A DNA stretch of 8,179 nt from Cellulomonas sp. (GCA_031178805.1 JAPSIJ010000085.1:1-8179), one strand, 5' to 3'. Positions 1-4,969 are shown, counted from the stretch's first letter. The notes: a model not told the origin generated them from the sequence alone. Numbers and translations are program-made.

Positions 1-43
1 GTGCTGGCCCTGCGGTGTCGGCGGGACGTGGCACCCTAGGGGC

Positions 44-1081
44 GTGCCGCCCTCCGCCTCCACCGCCCGCCGTCCCGCCCGCGGCGCCGGCCGCGCGTCG
101 GCCGCCCCCGCCGGGGTCGCCTGGGACGAGGTGGCCCTCGCGCCGGTCGTGCTGGTCACCGGCCCGGAGGAGCTGCTGGCCGAGCGCGCCGTCGAGCGGG
201 TGGTCGGCCTGGCGCGCGAGCGGGACCCGCAGATCGAGCTGACCCGGATCGACGCCGCCGCGTACGGCGCGGGCGAGCTCACCCTGGTCACGAGCCCGTC
301 GCTGTTCGCCGAGGACCGCGTGGTCGTCGTCGAGAACGTGGAGAAGGCGACCGACGAGCTCGTGCTGGAGGCGACGGCCTACGTCGCGGCGCCGCAGGAG
401 GACGTCGTCCTGGTGCTCCGGCACGGCGGCGGCCAGCGCGGCAAGCGGCTGCTGGACGCGGTCCGCGCGGCGGGTCACCCGGTGGCGGTGTGCGAGACGA
501 TCAAGCGGGACGCCGACAAGGCCGCGTTCGTCACGCAGGAGATCCGCCGGGCCGGCCGCCGGATGGAGGCCCGCGCCGTGCGCTCCCTCGTCGACGCGGT
601 CGGCAGCGACCTGCGCGAGCTGGCGGCCGCGTGCAACCAGCTCGTCGCGGACACCACCGGCGTGATCGGCGTCGAGGTCGTCGAGCGGTACTACGGCGGG
701 CGGATCGAGGCCACGGGGTTCCGGGTGGCCGACGCGGCGGTCGACGGCGCGGCGGGGGAGGCGGTGGCGCTGCTGCGGCACGCGTTCGCCACCGGGGTCG
801 ACCCCGTCCCGCTGGTCGCGGCGCTCGCCGCCCGGCTCCGGGTGCTGGCGAAGGTGTCGGCCGTCCGCGGACGCGGGGCCGGTGCCGAGCGGGAGCTCGG
901 GCTCGCGCCCTGGCAGGTCGAGCGGTCCCGCCGGGAGCTGTCCCGCTGGACGCCGGAGTCGCTGGCCGCGGCCATCACCGCGGTCGCGCAGGCGGACGCG
1001 GAGGTCAAGGGCGCCAGCCGCGACCCGAAGTTCGCGGTCGAGCGCGCCGTGCTGCGGATCGCGGACGCCGTCCGGCGCTGA
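44..1081 (+). CDS. holA: DNA polymerase III subunit delta
   Basis: The product is the delta subunit of the clamp loader, which opens the beta sliding clamp and loads it on primed DNA. The 345-residue length is normal for the family. Residues about 33-165 form the AAA+-like N-terminal domain, starting with the beta-strand and loop VVLVTGPEELLAERAVERVV; as in other delta subunits, the Walker A lysine is absent. The family-typical SDLRELAAACNQLV segment lies near residue 190. The C-terminal helical collar ends with EVKGASRDPKFAVERAVLRI. The start chosen is GTG at 44, four bases after a TAG in another frame. There is no convincing ribosome binding site, and the first 25 residues are a low-complexity Ala/Arg/Pro tail, so the true start could lie elsewhere; the frame is open to the window edge. 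The gene converges on the EAL-like gene. In many actinobacteria holA sits between comEC and rpsT. Identity is secure; the start is moderately so. Confidence 0.93.
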   Translation: MPPSASTARRPARGAGRASAAPAGVAWDEVALAPVVLVTGPEELLAERAVERVVGLARERDPQIELTRIDAAAYGAGELTLVTSPSLFAEDRVVVVENVEKATDELVLEATAYVAAPQEDVVLVLRHGGGQRGKRLLDAVRAAGHPVAVCETIKRDADKAAFVTQEIRRAGRRMEARAVRSLVDAVGSDLRELAAACNQLVADTTGVIGVEVVERYYGGRIEATGFRVADAAVDGAAGEAVALLRHAFATGVDPVPLVAALAARLRVLAKVSAVRGRGAGAERELGLAPWQVERSRRELSRWTPESLAAAITAVAQADAEVKGASRDPKFAVERAVLRIADAVRR

Positions 1082-1160
1082 CGCCGCCGGTCCCCGTGGG
1101 TCCGGCAGCCCGGGGGCGCGCTGACGCCGCCGGCCCGCGTCGGTCCGGCAGCCCCGTGCC
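1075..1160. repeat. 43-bp tandem duplication spanning the holA stop codon
   Basis: Units 1075-1117 and 1118-1160 match at 37 of 43 positions. Each begins GCGCTGACGCCGCCGG and contains GGTCCGGCAGCCC. The first unit contains the real holA stop (TGA 1079-1081); the second carries a copy of that stop at 1122-1124. Each unit holds one hairpin, so the duplication doubles the presumed terminator. Confidence 0.8.
1083..1152. terminator. Two tandem GC-rich hairpins between convergent genes
   Basis: Hairpin 1 pairs 1083-1090 (GCCGCCGG) with 1102-1109 (CCGGCAGC). Hairpin 2 pairs 1126-1133 with 1145-1152. Both have 8-position stems with one C-A mismatch on the + strand and an 11-base loop. There is no T-tract, which is common for actinobacterial terminators. 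They sit between the 3' ends of holA and the EAL-like gene and could serve both strands. The stems are only moderately stable. Confidence 0.5.
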
Positions 1161-1169
1161 GCGCGCCCG

Positions 1170-1910
1170 TCAGATGTAGGAGTCGTGCGGCCCCAGCAGC
1201 CGCGCCGAGGAGCGGTCGAGCAGCAGGCTCCGCTCCAGCAGGTTCCCCTGGTAGAGGTCGAAGCCGAGCCGCCGGCCGGCCTTGAGCTCGGCGCTGGACT
1301 CGACGAACTCGGCGACCAGCAGGGCGCCGTGCGAGCGGGCGAGGTCCACGACGGGCTCGCCCTCGACGTCGAGATCGCGGGCGTCGATCTTCACGAAGTC
1401 GGCCTGGGGGAGCAGCGACCGCTGGTCCGGCCGGGAGACGAACCCGGCCATCGCGATCCGGAAGCCCTGCTCCCGCAGCCGGCGCACGCCCCGGAGGACG
1501 TCGCCGTCGACCCGGGTGGAGCCCGCGACCTCGATGACGAGGCGGTCGGGCCGGCCCGGCAGGTGCAGGTCGCCGGTGAGGTAGGCCCGCGGGCACCGCA
1601 CGAACAACCAGCGGCCGTGGCCGACCTCGTCGACGTCGGCGCGGCCGAAGGTGGCGCGCAGGACGGCGGCCGTGGCGCGCTCGTGCTGCAGGTCGGACCA
1701 GGCGGCGGCGTCGGCGCACGTCGCGCCGGGCTGCCGGAAGGCGAGCTCGTAGCCGAAGGGGTGCAGGCGCGGGGAGAAGATCCCCTGCCGGCCCACGACC
1801 ACCTGCTCGCGTGCCACGTGGCGGTCCCACTCGCGACGGAGCGCGTGCGGGATCGCGGAGTCGATCTCAGCCGCGAGACGCCGCTCGGCGTCACCCTGTC
1901 CCCTGGTCAT
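1170..1910 (-). CDS. Degenerate stand-alone EAL-domain protein (YuxH/HDOD-type EAL)
   Basis: The 246-residue soluble protein is essentially one EAL fold. RQGIFSPRLHPFGYELAFR (41-59) resembles the 'RQPIF...GYELLFR' opening of EAL domains that are usually joined to HDOD domains (YuxH type). No HDOD domain follows. Positions matching EAL active-site residues are partly kept: E55, E127 (LVIEV), K174-D176 (VKID), E201 and E204 (AEFVE), and Q221-G222 (YQG). The DDFG-type metal-binding motif is replaced by AGFV (155-158), so both aspartates are missing, and the usual Asn strand reads WLFVRCP. Loss of these residues normally abolishes cyclic di-GMP phosphodiesterase activity, so a binding or protein-interaction role is more likely (inference). 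The ATG at 1910 lacks a clear ribosome binding site. The gene is divergent from the secreted-peptide gene, with 208 bp between their start codons. Confidence 0.75.
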   Translation of the reverse strand: MTRGQGDAERRLAAEIDSAIPHALRREWDRHVAREQVVVGRQGIFSPRLHPFGYELAFRQPGATCADAAAWSDLQHERATAAVLRATFGRADVDEVGHGRWLFVRCPRAYLTGDLHLPGRPDRLVIEVAGSTRVDGDVLRGVRRLREQGFRIAMAGFVSRPDQRSLLPQADFVKIDARDLDVEGEPVVDLARSHGALLVAEFVESSAELKAGRRLGFDLYQGNLLERSLLLDRSSARLLGPHDSYI

Positions 1911-1944
1911 GGCATCTATGACACCACAGCGGAGCCGTCATGAC
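1906..1944. promoter_or_regulatory. GTCAT/ATGAC inverted repeats at the start of the EAL-like gene
   Basis: GTCAT (1906-1910) and ATGAC (1918-1922) form an inverted repeat with 7 bases between, overlapping the start codon on the minus strand. The perfect palindrome GTCATGAC lies at 1937-1944. Related half-sites occur upstream of the peptide gene (GTCATGAT 2070-2077) and at the regulator start (GTCAT 2367-2371, ATGAC 2388-2392). A regulator binding site is possible. The half-sites are short, and two of the ATGAC copies contain the Met-Thr start codons. Confidence 0.3.
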
Positions 1945-2079
1945 ACGGGTGCACCTCGCTCACCGGCAGTGATACGTGAGCAACGCGGGACAAACCGGAC
2001 AGGTTTTCACCCGTTCGGGCGGACATGCTGCAGAAACGCTCATCGGCTGGTGCGAAGCGCTGCGCATGAGTCATGATCG

Positions 2080-2108
2080 TTGTGACAGAGAGTCAACATC
2101 TTGTTACA
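2080..2108 (+). promoter_or_regulatory. Direct repeat TTGTGACA / TTGTTACA, candidate operator
   Basis: TTGTGACA (2080-2087) and TTGTTACA (2101-2108) match at 7 of 8 positions and lie 21 bp apart, two helical turns, so they would face the same side of the DNA. They sit just before the ribosome binding site of the peptide gene, in a stretch with markedly lower GC than its surroundings. A weak -10 candidate, CATGAT (2072-2077), precedes them, which would place the repeats over the transcription start and leader. GTGACA recurs at 2379-2384 beside the regulator start. The placement suits autoregulation by the HTH protein; binding is inferred. Confidence 0.4.
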
Positions 2109-2112
2109 GGAG
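2108..2112 (+). promoter_or_regulatory. Ribosome binding site of the secreted-peptide gene
   Basis: AGGAG lies 6 bases before ATG 2119. It is the best Shine-Dalgarno match in the window and is a main reason for treating this very short reading frame as a gene. Confidence 0.75.
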
Positions 2113-2118
2113 ACTTCC

Positions 2119-2256
2119 ATGCGCACCTCGCTCAAGGCCCTCGCCACCGCCGCCCTCGCCCTCACGCTGTCGATCGGCGCCACCGGCGCCGCGAACGCCA
2201 CCGGCCTCGTCACCATCCAGAGCGGTGCCACCGGCTGCTGCCGGACGATGGTCTGA
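2119..2256 (+). CDS. Short secreted peptide, candidate signalling propeptide
   Basis: This 45-residue reading frame belongs to no family I recognise. Residues 1-6 (MRTSLK) are a basic n-region, residues 7-24 a hydrophobic Ala/Leu core, and ANA at 25-27 a typical signal peptidase I site. Cleavage would leave an 18-residue peptide, TGLVTIQSGATGCCRTMV, with adjacent cysteines at 40-41. Support for a real gene: AGGAG at ideal spacing, 44 of 45 sense codons ending in G or C after a lower-GC leader, and the complete signal peptide. It lies 131 bp upstream of, and parallel to, an HTH-TPR regulator, the usual place for RRNPP propeptides (PapR, for comparison, is about 48 residues). Export and later cytoplasmic sensing of a C-terminal fragment are inferred. 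Alternatives are a small bacteriocin-like or redox-active secreted peptide, or the remnant of a longer secreted protein. That it is expressed is likely; its role is open. Confidence 0.72.
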   Translation: MRTSLKALATAALALTLSIGATGAANATGLVTIQSGATGCCRTMV

Positions 2257-2279
2257 ACGCCTTCGGTGCCTCCCGGCTC

Positions 2280-2306
2280 GCCCTGCTGGCTCTCGGTGAC
2301 CAGGGC
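2280..2306 (+). other. Small hairpin between peptide and regulator genes
   Basis: GCCCTG (2280-2285) pairs perfectly with CAGGGC (2301-2306) around a 15-base loop. It could weakly attenuate or end the peptide transcript ahead of the regulator's own promoter. The stem is short and has no T-tract, so it may be chance in GC-rich DNA. Confidence 0.25.
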
Positions 2307-2374
2307 GGGCCGGGGTACCGGGCGCCGGCGCGTGGCGGACGGGTGACGTGCTCGCCGTCCCGCGGCGTCATAGG

Positions 2375-2380
2375 TACAGT
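2375..2380 (+). promoter_or_regulatory. -10 box for leaderless transcription of the HTH-TPR regulator
   Basis: TACAGT fits the actinobacterial TANNNT -10 consensus and is followed by exactly seven bases (GACACCC) before ATG 2388. This is the standard arrangement when transcription begins at the start codon itself. There is no Shine-Dalgarno sequence before this ATG, which agrees with a leaderless mRNA. I see no convincing -35 element. The box supports a start at 2388 rather than at an in-frame ATG far upstream. Confidence 0.55.
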
Positions 2381-2387
2381 GACACCC

Positions 2388-3725
2388 ATGACGACCATTG
2401 CTGACCGCGTCCGCCAGGCGCGGTTGGCCGCTGGGCTCTCCCAGACGGCCCTCGCCGGCGACGCCCTCTCGCCCAGCTACATCTCGCTGATCGAGTCGGG
2501 CCGCCGCGAACCCACCGACGCCGCGCTCGGCGTGCTCGCCGAGCGGCTGGGGTCGACGGTCGAGTACCTCAAGCACGGCGACGAGGGCCCGGCCGAGGCC
2601 CGCGCCAAGCTCGCGCTCGACTACGCCCGCCTGGACCTGGTGTCCGGCGAGGCGGCGTCCGCCCGCGACCGCATCCTGGCGCTGGAGCTCGAGAACGTCA
2701 CGCGGCAGGTCCGCGTCGAGTCGCACCTCGCCCTCGCGCAGGCGCACGAGATGCTCGGCGACCTCGAGTCCGCGGTCGGGGTGCTGGAGCCGCTGCTGGC
2801 CCAGTCCCGCGCGGAGTCCCACCACCTCGACGCCGCCGCGGCCGCCACGGCGCTCGTGGCCTCCTACGTGGAGTCCGGCGACCTCGGCCGCGCGATCGAG
2901 CTGGGCGACCGGCAGCTCGCCGAGCTCGAGGACGCCGGCCTCACCGGGACCGACGAGCACCTGCGGCTCGGCTCCACCACCCTGTGGGCCTACGTCGAGC
3001 GCGGCGACCTGCTCTACGCCACGCACCGCGCGGCCGAGCTGATCCGGCAGGCGGAGTCGCTCGGCACGCCGCGCGGCCGCGGGTCGGTGTACTGGAACGC
3101 CGCCCTCGTCGCGGAGCAGCGCCACGACTACGGCCTGGCGAAGCGCTACACCGAGCGCGCGCTCGCGCTGCTCGGCGAGGGCGAGGTCAGCCGCGACATC
3201 CCGCGGCTGCGCCTGAACTACGCGTGGCTGCTGCTGCGCAGCGACCCGCCCGAGCCGGTGCCCGCGCTCGAGCAGCTGGACCGCGCGGCGCCCGAGCTCG
3301 CGGTGTCCGGCTCCGAGGTGGAGATGGCGCGGCTCGACGTCGAGCGCTCGCGCGCGCACCTCATGCTCGGCGACCCGGTCGCGGCGGAGACGTTCGGCCG
3401 CGCGGCGCTGGAGCGCCTCGGCGACCAGCCCCGGCTGGAGAGCAGCGCCGCGCAGCTCGCCCTCGGCGACGCGCTGCACGCGCGCGGCGAGGTGGAGGCG
3501 GCCTCCCGGGCGTACCGGTGGGCCGCGGACATGCTCGGCATGATGTCCGCCTCGCGGCAGTCCGCCGCGGTGTGGCGCGAGCTCGGCGACCGGTTCCTCG
3601 GTCACGGCGACGTCACCGGTGCGGCGCAGGCGTTCGACCGGGCGCTGCGGGAGGCGGGCTTCCGGCCCGCGGTCCCCGCGGTGCTCTGGGAGGCGTGGAG
3701 CGCGATGGCCCAGTCCCAGGACTGA
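2388..3725 (+). CDS. XRE-family HTH regulator with TPR domain (RRNPP-like receptor architecture)
   Basis: The 445-residue cytoplasmic protein begins with an XRE/Cro-type helix-turn-helix at residues 4-62: RVRQARLAAGLSQTALA, then SPSYISLIESGRREPT, then LGVLAERLGSTVEYL. The rest is an all-helical solenoid. I count about nine TPR-like units of 33-36 residues, near 71, 110, 150, 194, 232, 273, 312, 350 and 390, with typical ALA.AHEMLGDLESAV or YVESGDLGRAI cores. One HTH plus a TPR array of this length is the layout of PlcR, Rgg and PrgX receptors, which bind short imported peptides. Sequence assignment to a named subfamily is not possible here. The start at 2388 is set by the HTH alignment and the leaderless -10 box; the frame stays open upstream to ATG 2073, but that extension has no domain and overlaps the peptide gene in another frame. 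The upstream secreted peptide is the obvious candidate ligand. Regulated genes may include the peptide gene, itself and the divergent EAL-like gene (inference). Confidence 0.88.
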   Translation: MTTIADRVRQARLAAGLSQTALAGDALSPSYISLIESGRREPTDAALGVLAERLGSTVEYLKHGDEGPAEARAKLALDYARLDLVSGEAASARDRILALELENVTRQVRVESHLALAQAHEMLGDLESAVGVLEPLLAQSRAESHHLDAAAAATALVASYVESGDLGRAIELGDRQLAELEDAGLTGTDEHLRLGSTTLWAYVERGDLLYATHRAAELIRQAESLGTPRGRGSVYWNAALVAEQRHDYGLAKRYTERALALLGEGEVSRDIPRLRLNYAWLLLRSDPPEPVPALEQLDRAAPELAVSGSEVEMARLDVERSRAHLMLGDPVAAETFGRAALERLGDQPRLESSAAQLALGDALHARGEVEAASRAYRWAADMLGMMSASRQSAAVWRELGDRFLGHGDVTGAAQAFDRALREAGFRPAVPAVLWEAWSAMAQSQD

Positions 3726-3741
3726 GCCGTCGGGTTCCGCC

Positions 3742-3761
3742 GGGACGGCCACGGCCGTCCC
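3742..3761. terminator. Short perfect hairpin after the regulator gene
   Basis: GGGACGGCC (3742-3750) is followed after two bases by its exact complement GGCCGTCCC (3753-3761). In practice this gives an 8-bp stem with a 4-base loop, 16 bases after the regulator stop. It may be the first part of a two-hairpin terminator. Confidence 0.45.
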
Positions 3762-3767
3762 CGTGCA

Positions 3768-3801
3768 GAGGGCGTCACCCCGCAGGGGGGGTGACGCCCT
3801 C
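3768..3801. terminator. 14-bp perfect hairpin, terminator of the HTH-TPR gene
   Basis: GAGGGCGTCACCCC (3768-3781) pairs without mismatch with GGGGTGACGCCCTC (3788-3801) across a 6-base loop. It lies 42 bases after the regulator stop. It has no T-tract, but its stability and position make a terminator very likely. Confidence 0.8.
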
Positions 3802-3833
3802 GGGCGTTCCCGGGTCCGGGCGTTCCCGGGTCC
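3802..3833. repeat. Perfect 16-bp tandem repeat, two copies
   Basis: GGGCGTTCCCGGGTCC occurs at 3802-3817 and again immediately at 3818-3833 with no mismatch. It fills the gap between the two convergent terminators. No coding role is visible; replication slippage in GC-rich DNA is the simplest origin. Confidence 0.85.
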
Positions 3834-3875
3834 GGTCTCCGGGCCGGTCACCGGCGACCGGGCCGCGGGGGGGAC

Positions 3876-3914
3876 GACGAAGGGCGCCACCCCGAGGGGG
3901 TGGCGCCCTTCGTC
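3876..3914. terminator. 18-bp perfect hairpin, terminator of rpsT
   Basis: GACGAAGGGCGCCACCCC (3876-3893) pairs fully with 3897-3914 around the 3-base loop GAG. On the minus strand it begins 15 bases after the rpsT stop codon. It is the strongest hairpin in the window and probably also stops read-through from the + strand. Its core (AGGGCGCCACCCC) closely resembles that of the hairpin at 3768-3801. Confidence 0.87.
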
Positions 3915-3929
3915 AGGACCGCAGTCGCG

Positions 3930-4190
3930 TCAGAGCGAGTTGACCGCCTTGGCCAGGGCCGACTTCTTGTTGGCCGCCTGGTTGGCGTGGATGACGCCCT
4001 TCGAGACGGCCTTGTCGAGCTTCTTGCCCGCGGCGACGAGCGCGGTGCTCGCCGCGTCCTTGTCACCGCCGGCGACGGCCTCGCGCACGCGGCGCACGTA
4101 GGTCTTCAGCTCCGACTTGACGGCCTTGTTGCGCAGGCGCGCGACCTCGTTGGTGCGGATCCGCTTGATCTGGGACTTGATGTTGGCCAC
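3930..4190 (-). CDS. rpsT: 30S ribosomal protein S20
   Basis: This small basic protein binds 16S rRNA early in 30S assembly. The 86-residue length is standard. Family hallmarks are ANIKSQIKRIRTNEVARLRN at the N-terminus, VKSELKTYVRRV in the first helix, and GVIHANQAANKKSALAKAVN at the C-terminus, which is typical of S20. The start chosen is GTG (4188-4190), giving the canonical (M)ANIKSQ opening. A longer in-frame extension to 4322 exists but has no homologous sequence. The upstream minus-strand sequence offers only a poor GAGAG ribosome binding site. S20 of E. coli also uses a non-AUG start and is autoregulated at translation; something similar here would be inference. The gene is monocistronic by appearance, ending in the strong hairpin 15 bases downstream. 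Confidence 0.97.
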   Translation of the reverse strand: MANIKSQIKRIRTNEVARLRNKAVKSELKTYVRRVREAVAGGDKDAASTALVAAGKKLDKAVSKGVIHANQAANKKSALAKAVNSL

Positions 4191-4332
4191 GGTGTGGACT
4201 CTCTCGTGTGTTCGCCGGAGCGAAAGGAACAGGTCGTAGAGGGCGCGTCCGGCGCCGGGACTGGGGCGTGGGGACACCCGCGGAGAGGAACCGGACTTGT
4301 GCCCGCCGACCCGGGCGGACACGCGACTGACG

Positions 4333-4338
4333 AGACTA
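4333..4338 (-). promoter_or_regulatory. Possible -10 box for rpsT
   Basis: On the minus strand this reads TAGTCT, matching TANNNT, just past the stop of the PemK-like gene. It would give rpsT a leader of about 135 bases. No recognisable -35 hexamer lies 16-18 bases further upstream, so the call is tentative. Confidence 0.25.
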
Positions 4339-4358
4339 CCAGGAACGGGCGGTCCCCT

Positions 4359-4898
4359 TCACCTCCGGCGGGCGTCCCGCGCCGCGGCGACCACCCGGTC
4401 GAACAGCGCCCGGTCCACGACGGCGCCCTCCCGGCGGACCGCCGACGGGTCGAGCCGCAGCAACCGGTCCAGCCGCACCTCGCTCGGCCGGCGCCGGGCG
4501 TCCCACGGTCCCGCGCCGATGTCCAGCCACCGGCGCCCGTGCCGCGCCTCGTCGGCCGCGTCCCGGTCGTGGTCCTTGCTGGTGAGCGCGAGGCCCAGCA
4601 GCCGGTCGCCCTCCCGCCCGACCAGCAGCACCGGACGGTCCTTGCCGCGCGAGGGGTCGTCCTCGTACGGGACCCAGGCCCACACCACCTCGCCCGGGTC
4701 CGGGGCGCCGTCCGGGTCGGGGGAGTACTCGGCGGTCCACGAGCCGTGCGGGGCCGGGGCGGCGCCGGGGGCGGGTCGCGGCGGCCGGCGGGTGCCCGCG
4801 CCGCGGGTGCCGGCGTCGCTGCCGCGGGTGCCGCCGGTCAGCGCGCCCACCACGGCGCGCAGGACGCGCCACCCCCGCCCGCCGGTCGTCCTCGCCAT
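4359..4898 (-). CDS. Solitary PemK/MazF-like protein
   Basis: The 179-residue protein has its recognisable domain at about 69-175. It opens with GEVVWAWVPYEDDPSRGKDRP, which matches the 'G.vvw...P' strand and the '(K/R)xRPVLvv' motif of PemK/MazF endoribonucleases, and continues with LALTSKDHDRD. The Arg-Pro pair at 88-89 is kept. The first 65 residues are different: a short hydrophobic stretch (WRVLRAVVGAL, 10-20), then a Gly/Arg/Pro/Ala-rich linker with repeated GTRG units. MazF toxins are usually about 110-120 residues, so this is an extended form. No antitoxin gene lies on either side: rpsT is downstream and lepA diverges upstream. Similar orphan PemK-like proteins are common in actinobacterial chromosomes and may not be active toxins. 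ATG 4896-4898 is the only reasonable start, since further extension runs into the region antisense to lepA. Confidence 0.8.
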   Translation of the reverse strand: MARTTGGRGWRVLRAVVGALTGGTRGSDAGTRGAGTRRPPRPAPGAAPAPHGSWTAEYSPDPDGAPDPGEVVWAWVPYEDDPSRGKDRPVLLVGREGDRLLGLALTSKDHDRDAADEARHGRRWLDIGAGPWDARRRPSEVRLDRLLRLDPSAVRREGAVVDRALFDRVVAAARDARRR

Positions 4899-4929
4899 GC
4901 CCGGCACCGTACCCGCGGCCCCCGCCGCC

Positions 4930-4969
4930 CGCCCGGGGTCCTGCGCGCCCGCCTTGGGTCCTGCGCACC
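4930..4969. repeat. 20-bp imperfect tandem repeat between pemK-like gene and lepA
   Basis: Units 4930-4949 and 4950-4969 match at 17 of 20 positions, sharing GGGTCCTGCGC. A third partial copy (CGCCCGG) begins at 4970. It lies in the 190-bp divergent region upstream of both genes. No protein-binding role is evident. Confidence 0.6.

Noticed and set aside
1..39. Possible last 12 codons of an upstream gene ending at TAG 37-39 (comEC by usual gene order)
   Set aside because: Too short to identify; the residues show no motif. Synteny alone does not justify a feature.
2231..2244. Small CCGGC-TGCT-GCCGG hairpin over the Thr-Gly-Cys-Cys-Arg codons of the peptide
   Set aside because: The five-base stem is explained by the codons themselves, with no further pairing outside.
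2073..2387. In-frame upstream extension of the HTH-TPR regulator (start at ATG 2073)
   Set aside because: It has no ribosome binding site, overlaps the better-supported peptide gene in another frame, shows no domain, and would put the HTH after 105 residues of Arg/Pro/His-rich sequence. The leaderless -10 box points to 2388.
3844..3861. Inverted repeat CCGGTC/GACCGG as a further terminator
   Set aside because: A six-base stem in about 75% GC DNA is expected by chance, and much stronger hairpins flank it.
2040..3890. Long antisense reading frame opposite the peptide and regulator genes
   Set aside because: It is a by-product of high GC content. The translation is low-complexity Arg/Ala/Gly-rich with no family motif, and the sense strand carries a clear HTH-TPR protein.
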